Shown here piece by piece: positions 46,728-55,518 of a DNA stretch of 64,000 nucleotides (positions are counted from its first letter, which is position 1; every line of letters starts with the position of its first letter). The position numbers and the translations under genes are program-made. The DNA is from Saccharothrix coeruleofusca. GTDB lineage: Bacteria; Actinomycetota; Actinomycetes; Mycobacteriales; Pseudonocardiaceae. The notes below the pieces were generated by a model. The model did no database searches and was not told where the DNA came from. It saw only the letters and a program-made list of their open reading frames with translations. Where the stretch lies: positions 36,630 to 100,629 of the forward strand of contig NZ_BMRG01000007.1 of NCBI RefSeq assembly GCF_014648515.1, written 5' to 3'.

Positions 46728-47309
46728 ATGACCGTTGCGACGACAAGCTGGCAGGGGGAGCCGCCGTTGGCAGCCACCGACGCCCAGCTGTGGGCGCGCG
46801 GGGACAAGGCGTCCTTCGCGGCACTGTTCGACCGACACGCCGAGGCGGTGTGGAACCACGCCTACCGGCTCACCGCGTCGTGGTCCCAGGCCGAGGACCT
46901 GACCTCGGCGGTGTTCCTGGCCGCCTGGCGCAGGCGTGCCGAGGTGGCGCTGGTGCACGACAGCGCCCTGCCGTGGCTGTACGCGGTGGCGGGCAACATG
47001 GCGCGCACCGAGTTCCGCAGGTTGGGACGGTTCCGACGGGCGCTGCACCGGGTTCCGGACGAAGGACTGGAACCCGACCACGCCGAGCGGGTGGTGGCGT
47101 CGGTGGACGACGACCGCGCGCTCAAGCGGGTACTGGCCGTGGTGCGCGGACTGCCCAGGGCCGAGCGTGAGGCGGTGGAGCTGTGCCTGCTGGGCGAGCT
47201 GTCCACCGCGGAGGCCGCCGCCGTGCTGGGCGTGGCCGAATCCAGCATCCGCTCCCGCATCTCACGGGCACGCGCTCGGCTGCGGGCCGAATTGGAGGAG
47301 ACGAAGTGA
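46728..47309 (+). CDS. ECF RNA polymerase sigma factor
   Basis: 193 aa. Region 2: FAALFDRHAEAVWNHAYRLT, then SQAEDLTSAVFLAAWRRRAEV and LPWLYAVAGNMARTEFRR. Region 4: LPRAEREAVELCLLGELSTA, then EAAAVLGVAESSIRSRISRARARL. ATG at 46728; upstream open sequence belongs to the intergenic region shared with def. The stop overlaps the GTG of the next gene (GTGA), which encodes its probable membrane-bound regulator. Confidence 0.93.
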   Translation: MTVATTSWQGEPPLAATDAQLWARGDKASFAALFDRHAEAVWNHAYRLTASWSQAEDLTSAVFLAAWRRRAEVALVHDSALPWLYAVAGNMARTEFRRLGRFRRALHRVPDEGLEPDHAERVVASVDDDRALKRVLAVVRGLPRAEREAVELCLLGELSTAEAAAVLGVAESSIRSRISRARARLRAELEETK

Positions 47310-48472
47310 TCGAGCAGCTGCCCCCGCGCAAGCCGTTGCCGCCTGCGGTGCGGGAACGGATGCGGAGGAAGATCATGGCCGGGCACGGCGGCGCACGCAC
47401 GCCGATGGCCGCCGCGGTGGCGGTGACGGTGCTGGTGGCGGGTGGGGCGATCCTCGCGCAGTCCACCCAGGGCGCCGACACCGCGGCGCTGGCGCCGCCG
47501 AGCACCACCTCCAGCGCGCCGCGCGGCCCGCTGGAGCCAGACCTGCGGGCGGTCCCGGCCTCAGCCGAGGACTTGCGGCTGTGCGAGTTCACCCACGCGC
47601 GGTTCACCGTGCCGATGCCCGGCCGTCGGCTCGTGTGGGCCGACGAGGGCTTCTGCGAGCTGACCTACACCACCGTGGCCAAGTCAAAGACCAGTGGCGC
47701 GCTCTCCGGTCAGGAGGGCATGGCGGTCCAGTGGCGATCCCCCACCGGGGTGGTCGTCGGCCAGGCGCCGAAGGGCACCGCCCAGGCGGAGGCCACCGTG
47801 ACGTGGTGGCGGGAGCGGGTCTCGGTCCTGCTGCACCAGGGGCGGTTCGTGCTCGCCCCCGGTCCGCAGCACATCGACCTGACCTTCACCTCCGAGGACC
47901 TGCGCCGCACGACCGAGCGGATCGACGCGGCCACCACCCCCGGTGACTCGACCGTGCGGGAGGTGTTCCCCCGACCCGACCCGACCGAGCAGGACAAGAT
48001 GGTCGCGCGCTGCCTGGACCACGCGATGCGGCAGAACCTGCCGGGGGCCGAGCGCCCCGAGGCGTGGCGGGCCGGGGCGCTGGCGAGCGCAGCCCCCGGC
48101 ACCGGGTTGCTGGTGCTGCGCGACGGGATCGGCGAGACGCTCTACTGCCAGTTGGCCAACGGCATGCCCGAGACGGTCAACCTCGCCACGCGCGGCGCGT
48201 CCAGGGGCGTGGTGCTCATGCTCGACTCGGCCCACGGCGGCCCGTCCGCGCTCGACGCCTACGTCGGCGGCCGGGTCGACGACCGGGTGGCGTCGATGGT
48301 GGTCACTTACCGGGACAAGCAGGGGGCTGTGTCGGTGGTGGATGGCACGTTCGCGGTGCACTTCGCCGAGGGCACCAGTGGCCCCGGCTACGAGCTCGAC
48401 GTCACCAAGCTGCACGTGCGGGCTTTGGACGCGGCGGGCGCGGTGCTGCACGACGGCCCGCTGATGCCTTAG
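47306..48472 (+). CDS. Membrane-anchored partner of the ECF sigma factor (putative anti-sigma)
   Basis: 388 aa. A short basic cytoplasmic N-terminus (QLPPRKPLPPAVRERMRRKI, about residues 3-22), a single membrane helix (AAAVAVTVLVAGGAILA, about 36-52), a Pro/Ser/Thr linker and a ~320-residue extracytoplasmic domain with several cysteines (RLCEFTHARF, EGFCELTY, ARCLDH, LYCQLAN). The arrangement and the GTGA overlap with the sigma gene indicate a cognate regulator, but the N-terminus is too short for a standard zinc anti-sigma domain and has no HxxxCxxC, so the mechanism would differ. I do not recognise the outer domain. Confidence 0.7.
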   Translation: MIEQLPPRKPLPPAVRERMRRKIMAGHGGARTPMAAAVAVTVLVAGGAILAQSTQGADTAALAPPSTTSSAPRGPLEPDLRAVPASAEDLRLCEFTHARFTVPMPGRRLVWADEGFCELTYTTVAKSKTSGALSGQEGMAVQWRSPTGVVVGQAPKGTAQAEATVTWWRERVSVLLHQGRFVLAPGPQHIDLTFTSEDLRRTTERIDAATTPGDSTVREVFPRPDPTEQDKMVARCLDHAMRQNLPGAERPEAWRAGALASAAPGTGLLVLRDGIGETLYCQLANGMPETVNLATRGASRGVVLMLDSAHGGPSALDAYVGGRVDDRVASMVVTYRDKQGAVSVVDGTFAVHFAEGTSGPGYELDVTKLHVRALDAAGAVLHDGPLMP

Positions 48473-48484
48473 CGGGCCGTCGTG
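48449..48484. terminator. Hairpin terminator overlapping the stop codon
   Basis: CACGACGGCCCGCT (48449-48462) and AGCGGGCCGTCGTG (48471-48484) form a perfect 14-bp stem with an 8-base loop. The loop and right arm contain the TAG stop (48470-48472) of the sigma-partner gene. It lies between convergent genes (ggt ends at 48533). Confidence 0.82.
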
Positions 48485-48532
48485 AGCGGGCCTTGTGCCC
48501 GAGCGTTGAACTCGCGGGGTCGGCTCGCGGGG

Positions 48533-50308
48533 TCAGCGGGGGATGACGGCGCGGGCCGCACCGCCGCCGCGGCGGGTGGGTTCGGCGACCGCGCGCCAGC
48601 GGCCGTCGGGCAGCCGCTCGACGGCCGTGGCCGCGCCGATCTCCGCGGTGGAGGTGAACCGGTGCCCCAGCGCCTCCAGCCGGGCCGCCTCCGGGGTGGC
48701 CAGGAACGCCGCCTCGGCCTGCGTCGTGGCGGCGTTGCGCTGCGACGCCCTCGGCGCGGCCACCGCGTCGAGCAGCGAGCGGCCCCGGTCCAAGCGCTCG
48801 GTCAGCACCTGGAGCACCGTGGTGATGATGCTGGCCCCGCCAGGCGAGCCGAGCGCGAGGACCGGCTCGCCGTGCCGGAGCACGATCGTCGGGCTCATCG
48901 AGGAGCGCGGGCGCTTGCCGGGGCCGGGCAGGTTGGGGTCGGGCACGCCGGGGGTGACCGGGGTGAAGGAGAAGTCGGTCAGCTCGTTGTTGAGCAGGAA
49001 CCCGCGACCGGGCACCACGATCCCGCTGCCGCCCTCCTGCTCGATGGTCAGCGTGTACGCCACCACGTTGCCCCAGCGGTCGGCCACGGTGAGGTGCGTG
49101 GTGTCGGTGCCCTCGTACGGCGTCGGCGCCTGCTGCCCGGCGGTGCCGCACGCGGCGGGCCTGCGCGGGTCGCCGGGCGCGACGGTGCCGGTCATCGCCC
49201 TGGTCGGCGAGATCAGGCAGGCGCGGCTGTCGGCGAAGCGCTGGGACAGCAGCTCCCGCGCAGGCACGTCGGTGAACGCCGGGTCGCCGACCCACCGGTT
49301 GCGGTCGGCGAAGGACAGCCTGCTGGCCTCCAGGAAGCGGTGCAGGTACTGCTCGGGCGACTCCGCGGACAGCCGCGTGGTCTCCAGGATGTTCAGCGCC
49401 TCGCCCACCGTGGTGCCGCCGGAGGACGGCGGGGCCATGCCGTAGACGTCCAGGTCGCGGTAGCGGGTCCGGGTGGGCTCGCGCAGCGGCACGTCGTAGC
49501 GGGCCAGGTCGGCGGCGGTCAGGTCGCCCGGCCGGACGACGCGGGTGGCGCCGGGGACCAGCGGCGGCTGCCGCACGGTCCGCACCAGGTCGCGGCCGAT
49601 GTCCCCCCGGTAGAGCGCGGACACGCCGCGCTCCCGCAGCTCGCGGTAGGTGTCGGCCAGGTCGGGGTTGCGGAAGGTGCTGCCGACCGCTGGCGGCGCT
49701 CCACCGGGCAGGTACAGCTGCCTGGTGGAGGTGAAGTCGGCGAACCGCGCGGCGTTGTCGCCGACCTGCCGGTGGAAGGTCGCGTCGACGGTGAACCCCC
49801 GCCGGGCCAGCTGCTCGGCGGGCCGCAGCGCCTGGTCCAGCGACAGCGTCCCCCACTGGCGCAGCGCCCGCTGCCACGTCATCGGCGTGCCGGGGACGCC
49901 GACGGACAGCCCGCTGGTCACCGCCTCGGCGAACGGGATGGCCTTCCCGTCCTCCACGAACAGGTCCTCGTCGGCGCCGGCGGGCGCGGTCTCCCTGCCG
50001 TCCAGCGTGGACACCCGGCGGGTGCGGGCGTCGTAGTGGACGAAGAAGCCGCCACCGCCCACGCCCGCGGAGAACGGGTCGGTGACGCCCAGAGCCGCTG
50101 CCACGGCCACCGCCGCGTCGACGGCGTTGCCGCCGCGCCGCAGCACGTCGACCCCGATTTGGGAGGCGTCGGGGTCGATGCTGGAGACCACCCCGCCGAA
50201 CCCGACCGCCTCGGGCACGCGCGGCGCGGCGGTGGAGGCGTGGGCGGTGCCGGTGGGACTGAGCAGGGCGGCGACGAGGACGAGGATCGCGGTCGACCGG
50301 AGCATCAT
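48533..50308 (-). CDS. ggt: Gamma-glutamyltranspeptidase, secreted
   Basis: Transfers or hydrolyses the gamma-glutamyl group of glutathione and related peptides outside the cytoplasm. 591 aa. Signal peptide to about residue 24 (TAILVLVAALLSPTGTAHA). The large-subunit fold starts at [19 protein letters not shown]. The autoprocessing/nucleophile Thr is in YEGTDTTHLTVADRWGNVV, with downstream NNELTDF and the GSPGGASIITTVLQVL oxyanion region. It matures by cleavage into two subunits. Two consecutive ATGs (50308, 50305) could serve as start. In an organism using mycothiol rather than glutathione its substrate is uncertain. Confidence 0.95.
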   Translation of the reverse strand: MMLRSTAILVLVAALLSPTGTAHASTAAPRVPEAVGFGGVVSSIDPDASQIGVDVLRRGGNAVDAAVAVAAALGVTDPFSAGVGGGGFFVHYDARTRRVSTLDGRETAPAGADEDLFVEDGKAIPFAEAVTSGLSVGVPGTPMTWQRALRQWGTLSLDQALRPAEQLARRGFTVDATFHRQVGDNAARFADFTSTRQLYLPGGAPPAVGSTFRNPDLADTYRELRERGVSALYRGDIGRDLVRTVRQPPLVPGATRVVRPGDLTAADLARYDVPLREPTRTRYRDLDVYGMAPPSSGGTTVGEALNILETTRLSAESPEQYLHRFLEASRLSFADRNRWVGDPAFTDVPARELLSQRFADSRACLISPTRAMTGTVAPGDPRRPAACGTAGQQAPTPYEGTDTTHLTVADRWGNVVAYTLTIEQEGGSGIVVPGRGFLLNNELTDFSFTPVTPGVPDPNLPGPGKRPRSSMSPTIVLRHGEPVLALGSPGGASIITTVLQVLTERLDRGRSLLDAVAAPRASQRNAATTQAEAAFLATPEAARLEALGHRFTSTAEIGAATAVERLPDGRWRAVAEPTRRGGGAARAVIPR

Positions 50309-50358
50309 CCCCTTCTACCCCACCCCGGTCGGAAAGAGAACCACTCCTGACCGAACGG

Positions 50359-52353
50359 TCAGAGGACTTCGAGCGGGTCGAGCTTGACCCGCACCACATC
50401 GGGCTCCTTGCGCGCGCTGCGCACGGCCAGCACCTCCGCCAGCACCGACGCCAGCGCACGGCCCCGCTCCCTGGGCACCCGCACCAGCGCCCGCTCGCGG
50501 TCCTCGCCCAGCGGCACCGGCCCCAGCACCTCGCCCGACTCCGGCAGCCGCAGCTCGTCCAGCAGCCCGGCGACCGCGTCGGGCGAGCCGTCCACCGTCG
50601 CCATCCGCACCGCGGGCGGGAACCCCAGCTCGCCGCGCGCGGCCAGCTCCTGCCTGGCGTGCCACACCGGGTCCCACCGCACCAGCGCCTGCACCGGGGC
50701 CAGCGAGGACTCGGCCACGACCACCACGCGCCCGCCCTCGGAACCGGGCCGGACCAGCGCGGCGGCGGTCATCCAGCGGCGCAGCGCCTCCTCCGCGGCA
50801 CGCAGGTCGGCCCGGCCGAGCAGCGCCCACCCGTCCAGCAGCAGCGCCGCGCCGTAACCGCCCTCGGCCACCGGCTCCGCCCCCGGTGTGCACACCACCA
50901 GCGCGGCCCCACCGGGCACCGAGGCCAGCACCTCGTCCGCGCCGGAGGTGCGCACCGGCACCCCGCTGAACGCCCGGCCCAGCTCCTCGGCGGTGCGCCG
51001 GGCCCCGATGACCTGGCCGCGCAGCCGCCGCGAACCGCACGCCGGGCAGCGGAACGCCGCCTCGGTGGCCCCGCACCAGCGGCAGTAGGCGGGCCGGGGC
51101 ACGCCGTCGTCCGAACCACCCGGCAGGGCCAGCGGCCCGGCGCAGCGGCGGCACCGGGCGGGCGCCCGGCACGCGCCGCAGGCCAGCGCGGGCACGTAGC
51201 CCCGGCGCGGCACCTGGATCAGCACCGGGGCATCCGCCGCCAGCGCCGCCCGCGCCGCCTCGAAGGCGATCGACGGCAGCCGGGCCGACCGTGCGGCCGG
51301 GTCCTTGACCTCCTGCCAGTCGCTGTCGCCCACCGCCGCCACGCGCGGAGCCGCCGCCCGCAGCACCTCCCGCGCCGCCACGATCTCGTGCGCCCACCCG
51401 CTGTCCACCAGCAGCTGCGCCTCGGCGGTCCGGGCGAACCCGCCGACCAGCAGCGCCGCCCCGCTCAGGTGGGCGCGCTGGACCAGCACGTCACGCACGT
51501 TGGGGTAGGGCATCCGGGGCTCGGCGTGCAGGTCGTCGCCGTCGTCCCACACCGCCACCAGGCCCAGGTCGTGCACCGGCGCGAAGGACGCGCCACGGGT
51601 GCCCAGCACCACCCGCACCGACCCGCGCCGCACGGCCAGCCACCGCCGGTACCGCTCGGCGGGCCCCAGGTCGGCCGACAGCGCGACCACCGCGTCCGGG
51701 CCGACCAGCGCCGCGCAGGCGGCGTGCAGCCGGGCCACGTCGCGGTGGTCGGGGACGACCACCAGCGCGCCCCGGCCGGTGCTGGCCACCGTCGCGACGA
51801 CCTCGGCCAGCCGCGCGGGCCAGTCCTCGGCGGGCAGCGCCTGCCACACCGCCCGCGCGGGCCGCCCGGCCTTGAGCGCGTCCAGGAAGTTCGCGCCGAA
51901 CGGGTAGCGGGTCCAGCCCGTCCGCTCCGGGGCGGCCGGAGGCGGCGCGGGCTCGGGGGACGGCTGCGCCTCGACCCGCGCGTGGCGCGGTGGGACGGCC
52001 ATGCGCAGCACGTCCACCAGCGCCCCGGCGTACCGGTCGGCGACCACGCGGGCCAGCTCGGCGACCTCCGGCGCGAGCACCGGCTCCGGGGAGATCACCC
52101 GGTCCAGGAAGGTCAGCTTGCGCCCGTAGTCGCTGGACTCGACCCGCTCCAGCAGGTACCCGTCGACCAGCTGCCCGGCGAAGCGCACCCGCACCCGGCA
52201 GCCGGGCACCGCCGCCTCGTCCTGCTCGGTGGAGACCTGGTAGTCGAACGGCCGGTCCAGGTGCGGCAGCGGCACGTCCACGCACACCCGCGCGACAGGC
52301 AGCGTCGCGGCGGGAACCCGCTCCCCGCGCCTGGTCGTCGTCTTGGCCGCCAC
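50359..52353 (-). CDS. priA: Primosomal protein PriA (actinobacterial, helicase-motif-degenerate)
   Basis: 664 aa. The N-terminal DNA-binding domain (VARVCVDVPLPHLDRPFDYQ, VRVRFAGQLVDGYLLER) and the zinc-binding cysteines (ACGACRAPARCRRCAG, YCRWCGATEAAFRCPACGSR) are present. The helicase core is recognisable (GALVVVPDHRDVARL, LGTRGASFAPVHDLGLVAVW), but there is no Walker A GxGKT and the DEAH-type box is WDDGDD. Loss of these motifs is a known feature of actinobacterial PriA, so a replication-restart scaffold rather than an active helicase is likely. GTG start at 52353. Downstream of it is ggt on the same strand. Confidence 0.94.
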   Translation of the reverse strand: MAAKTTTRRGERVPAATLPVARVCVDVPLPHLDRPFDYQVSTEQDEAAVPGCRVRVRFAGQLVDGYLLERVESSDYGRKLTFLDRVISPEPVLAPEVAELARVVADRYAGALVDVLRMAVPPRHARVEAQPSPEPAPPPAAPERTGWTRYPFGANFLDALKAGRPARAVWQALPAEDWPARLAEVVATVASTGRGALVVVPDHRDVARLHAACAALVGPDAVVALSADLGPAERYRRWLAVRRGSVRVVLGTRGASFAPVHDLGLVAVWDDGDDLHAEPRMPYPNVRDVLVQRAHLSGAALLVGGFARTAEAQLLVDSGWAHEIVAAREVLRAAAPRVAAVGDSDWQEVKDPAARSARLPSIAFEAARAALAADAPVLIQVPRRGYVPALACGACRAPARCRRCAGPLALPGGSDDGVPRPAYCRWCGATEAAFRCPACGSRRLRGQVIGARRTAEELGRAFSGVPVRTSGADEVLASVPGGAALVVCTPGAEPVAEGGYGAALLLDGWALLGRADLRAAEEALRRWMTAAALVRPGSEGGRVVVVAESSLAPVQALVRWDPVWHARQELAARGELGFPPAVRMATVDGSPDAVAGLLDELRLPESGEVLGPVPLGEDRERALVRVPRERGRALASVLAEVLAVRSARKEPDVVRVKLDPLEVL

Positions 52354-52385
52354 GTGCTGAGGTGTACCAGAGACCCCCGACAGCG

Positions 52386-52574
52386 CTACTGCCCCCGGCC
52401 GGTCTTCTGCTGCAACTGGTCGATCAGCCGGGACGCCTCGCCCTTGGTCAGCTCCTCGGGCACCTGCTCGCCCGCCTCCTGCGCCAAGGTGTGCAGGTAG
52501 GACTCCTGCGGTCCGGTCATCGGCTCGTCCCCGGTGGTCCAGTCGTCCGGGTCCTTCTCCGGTGTGCGGTTCAC
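52386..52574 (-). CDS. DUF3072 protein under LexA control
   Basis: A 62-aa soluble protein composed of one DUF3072 domain: DPDDWTTGDEPMTGPQESYL, then AGEQVPEELTKGEASRLIDQ. The LTKGEAS..I pattern is the family signature; its biochemical role is unknown. The GTG at 52574 has GGGAG seven bases upstream. A perfect SOS box lies 15 bases upstream of the start, so expression should rise on DNA damage. It is followed 32 bases later by priA on the same strand and could be cotranscribed with it. Confidence 0.85.
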   Translation of the reverse strand: MNRTPEKDPDDWTTGDEPMTGPQESYLHTLAQEAGEQVPEELTKGEASRLIDQLQQKTGRGQ

Positions 52575-52589
52575 GCGCGTCTCCCTTCA

Positions 52590-52609
52590 ACTCGAACGCG
52601 CGTTCGAGT
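52590..52609 (-). promoter_or_regulatory. LexA binding site (SOS box)
   Basis: ACTCGAACGCGCGTTCGAGT is a perfect 20-base palindrome that contains TCGAAC-N4-GTTCGA, the actinobacterial LexA consensus. It lies 15 bases before the DUF3072 GTG, where a promoter is expected. Confidence 0.88.
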
Positions 52610-52657
52610 ACCCACCCGCCCCCACCCCCAACCCCCCACCCCCGCGTTCGCACCACC

Positions 52658-53018
52658 CGCGAGTCGAACGTCCAGGTACCGCGAGTCGAACCCTCAGGAC
52701 CCCTGAGTTCGTCGTTCGGGTTGAGTTATCCAGCAAAGGTGCGCTCGCCGCGCGGCAGGTCGCCAAGGACGGCGCTCGCGGGCACCCCGCTGCGCGCGCC
52801 CCTGGTGCGTCGGCAAGTACTACCCGGCGGGTGTGGGAGGGCCGGTAAGTACTGCCCGAGGGGCGCGGAAGCGCGGTCCGTGGGCGCAGAAGCGCGGCTT
52901 GGGGTGCGCGAATGTTGAATTCAGGGTGTCTGAGCGTTCGACTCGCGGGGGGCGACACGCCCAACACGCCCGCAACCGGGTGACACCGGTGACGGGCGTG
53001 TGGAGACGTGTGGCGGGG
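52658..53018. repeat. Dispersed intergenic repeat, copy B
   Basis: Second copy of the element at 36819-37187. The left end has the CGCGAGTCGAAC motif twice (52658-52669 and 52680-52691); the inverted copy is at 52936-52947. The 55-base core (52741-52795) is identical to copy A. Next come AAGTACTACCCG and its diverged repeat, the TGAATTCAGG inner arm, and a terminator-like hairpin. It abuts the metK stop as copy A abuts the M28 stop. With the SOS box this fills the 444 bases between DUF3072 and metK. Confidence 0.85.
52964..53001 (-). terminator. Terminator-like hairpin in repeat copy B, behind metK
   Basis: ACACGCCC (52964-52971) pairs with GGGCGTGT (52994-53001), with an inner ACCGG/CCGGT stem (52975-52979, 52986-52990). 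It is 18 bases behind the metK stop. The inner stem differs in sequence from copy A but still pairs. Confidence 0.62.
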
Positions 53019-54221
53019 TTAGGCGCCCGCGGCGGCGCGGAGGGCGTCGGCGCGGTCGGTGTTCTCCCAGGGCAGGGCGATGTCGGTGCGGCCGAAGTGG
53101 CCGTAGGCCGCGGTCGGGGCGTAGATCGGGCGCAGCAGGCCCAGATCGCGGATGATCGCGGCGGGCCGGAGGTCGAACACCTCGGTGATGGCCTGCTGGA
53201 TCTTGCTCGGGTCGACCGTCTCGGTGCCGAAGGTCTCCACGAACAGGCCCACCGGCGCGGCCTTGCCGATGGCGTAGGCCACCTGGACCTCGATGCGCGA
53301 GGCCAGGCCCGCCGCCACGGCGTTCTTGGCCACCCAGCGCATGGCGTACGCCGCCGAGCGGTCCACCTTCGACGGGTCCTTGCCGGAGAACGCGCCACCG
53401 CCGTGCCGCGCCATGCCGCCGTAGGTGTCGACGATGATCTTGCGGCCGGTCAGGCCCGCGTCGCCCATGGGGCCGCCGATGACGAACCGGCCGGTCGGGT
53501 TGACCAGCAGTCGCACGTCGGAGGTGTCCAGGCCCAGGTCGGCGATCTCCGGGGCCACCACGTGCTCGCGCACGTCCACCCCGAGCAGCCGCTCCAGGTC
53601 CACGCCGTCGGCGTGCTGGGTCGACACCACCACGGTGTCCAGCCGCACCGGCTGGTCGCCCGCGTACTCGATGGTCACCTGCGTCTTGCCGTCCGGGCGC
53701 AGGTAGGGCACGGTGCCGTCCTTGCGCACCGCGGCCAGCCGCCGCGACAGCCGGTGCGCCAGCGCGATCGGCAGCGGCATCAGCTCGGGCGTGTCGGTGC
53801 ACGCGTAGCCGAACATCAGGCCCTGGTCGCCCGCGCCCTGCTTGTCGATCTCGTCCTCGGCGTCGCCGACCCGCTGCTCGTAGGCGGTGTCCACGCCCTG
53901 GGCGATGTCCGGCGACTGCGAGCCGATGGCCACGTTCACGCCGCACGAGTGCCCGTCGAAGCCCTTGGCCGAGGAGTCGTAGCCGATCTCCAGGATCTTG
54001 TCCCGCACGATCGAGGGGATGTCGGCGTAGGCCTCGGTGGTGACCTCGCCCGCCACGTGCACCTGGCCGGTGGTGACCAGCGTCTCCACCGCCACCCGCG
54101 ACCGGGGGTCCTTGGCCAGCAGCGCGTCCAGGATCGAGTCGCTGATCGCGTCGCAGATCTTGTCCGGGTGCCCCTCGGTCACCGACTCACTGGTGAACAG
54201 CCTGCTGCTGTGCTGGCTCAC
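53019..54221 (-). CDS. metK: S-adenosylmethionine synthetase
   Basis: Makes SAM from methionine and ATP. 400 aa. [20 protein letters not shown] at the N-terminus, [20 protein letters not shown] (signature 1) and [16 protein letters not shown] (signature 2, ATP-binding) are intact. The GTG at 54221 is preferred because GGGAG lies just upstream; the in-frame ATG at 54239 would add six residues. Its 3' end meets the dispersed repeat. Divides the coaBC side from the DUF3072 side on the minus strand. Confidence 0.97.
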   Translation of the reverse strand: MSQHSSRLFTSESVTEGHPDKICDAISDSILDALLAKDPRSRVAVETLVTTGQVHVAGEVTTEAYADIPSIVRDKILEIGYDSSAKGFDGHSCGVNVAIGSQSPDIAQGVDTAYEQRVGDAEDEIDKQGAGDQGLMFGYACTDTPELMPLPIALAHRLSRRLAAVRKDGTVPYLRPDGKTQVTIEYAGDQPVRLDTVVVSTQHADGVDLERLLGVDVREHVVAPEIADLGLDTSDVRLLVNPTGRFVIGGPMGDAGLTGRKIIVDTYGGMARHGGGAFSGKDPSKVDRSAAYAMRWVAKNAVAAGLASRIEVQVAYAIGKAAPVGLFVETFGTETVDPSKIQQAITEVFDLRPAAIIRDLGLLRPIYAPTAAYGHFGRTDIALPWENTDRADALRAAAGA

Positions 54222-54279
54222 GGCACTCCCTCGACTCATCGACCTGGGCTGGGAGACCCAGCTTACGGCGCGCGATACC

Positions 54280-55518
54280 TCAGAAATTACTAGTACGGAC
54301 GACTGCGTCCCACAATGCGGACGCCAGGTGGGCCTTCGACCCGTGCGGGATGGGCGTTTCCGAACCCCCGGCCGACAGCAGCCAGCCCGCGTTGTCCTCC
54401 ACCTCGAACGCGCGGCCGTCGCCGACGGCGTTGACCACCAGCCAGTCGCAGCCCTTGCGCTTGAGCTTGGCCCGCCCGTGCTCCAGCACGCCCGCCTCGG
54501 CGTCGCCGGTCTCCGCGGCGAAACCCACCACCACCTGGCCGGGGCGCCGCGCGGCGACCAGCTCGGCCAGGATGTCGGGGTTGCGGGTCAGCGCGACCGG
54601 GTCGGGATCGCGGTCGCTCTTCTTGATCTTGTGCTCGGCCGGTGCCACCGGCCGGAAGTCCGCCACCGCGGCGGCCATCACCACCACGTCGGCCTCGGCG
54701 GCCGCCGCGTGCATGGCCTCGCGCAACTGCTCCGCGGTGCCCACGCGCACCAGGTCGACGCCCGCGGGCGTGCCCAGGTCGGCGGTGTGCGCGGCGACCA
54801 GCGTCACCCGCGCGCCGCGCTGGGCGGCCACCCGCGCCAGCGCGAAGCCCTGCCTGCCCGACGAGCGGTTGCCCAGGTAGCGCACCGGGTCCAGCGGTTC
54901 GCGGGTGCCGCCCGCCGACACCGCGACGCGCACGCCCTCCAGGTCGCGCGGCAGCGCGTCGGCGCGCTCCAGCAGCAACCGGGACAGCTCCACGATCTCG
55001 GCCGGGTCGGGCAGCCTGCCCTTGCCGGTGTCCTTGCCGGTCAGCCTGCCGCTGGCGGGCTCGGCCACGACCACGCCGCGGGAGCGCAGCAGCGCCACGT
55101 TGTCACGGGTGGCCGGGTGCTCCCACATCTCGGTGTGCATCGCGGGCACCAGCAGTACCGGGCAGCGCGCGGTCAGCAGGGTGTTGGTCAGCAGGTCGTC
55201 GGCCAGCCCGTGGGCGGCCTTGGCCAGCAGGTTCGCCGTGGCCGGGGCCACCACCACCAGGTCCGCGCCCTGCCCGAGCTTGACGTGGGGCACCTCGGGC
55301 ACGTCGGTGAACACGCCGGTGCGCACCGGCTGCCCGGACAGCGCCTCGAACGTGGCCGCGCCGACGAACTCCAGCGCGCCCGCCGTCGGCACCACGCGCA
55401 CGTCGTGACCCGACTCGGTGAGCCTGCGCAGCACCTCGCAGGCCTTGTACGCGGCGATGCCCCCACCCACCCCGAGGATCACGCGGGGTCGCGCGGGGGC
55501 ATCCGGGGTCTCGGTCAC
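54280..55518 (-). CDS. coaBC: Phosphopantothenoylcysteine synthetase/decarboxylase
   Basis: Two consecutive steps of coenzyme A synthesis. 412 aa. The CoaC half (1-185) is an FMN-dependent decarboxylase ([20 protein letters not shown], His in [56 protein letters not shown]). The CoaB half (190-412) is the CTP-dependent ligase ([51 protein letters not shown]). GTG at 55518 overlaps the rpoZ stop. Confidence 0.98.
   Translation of the reverse strand: MTETPDAPARPRVILGVGGGIAAYKACEVLRRLTESGHDVRVVPTAGALEFVGAATFEALSGQPVRTGVFTDVPEVPHVKLGQGADLVVVAPATANLLAKAAHGLADDLLTNTLLTARCPVLLVPAMHTEMWEHPATRDNVALLRSRGVVVAEPASGRLTGKDTGKGRLPDPAEIVELSRLLLERADALPRDLEGVRVAVSAGGTREPLDPVRYLGNRSSGRQGFALARVAAQRGARVTLVAAHTADLGTPAGVDLVRVGTAEQLREAMHAAAAEADVVVMAAAVADFRPVAPAEHKIKKSDRDPDPVALTRNPDILAELVAARRPGQVVVGFAAETGDAEAGVLEHGRAKLKRKGCDWLVVNAVGDGRAFEVEDNAGWLLSAGGSETPIPHGSKAHLASALWDAVVRTSNF

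Noticed and set aside
52562-52967. Frames of 104-126 codons across repeat copy B and the SOS box
   Set aside because: Same reason; they also run through the LexA palindrome and promoter of the DUF3072 gene.
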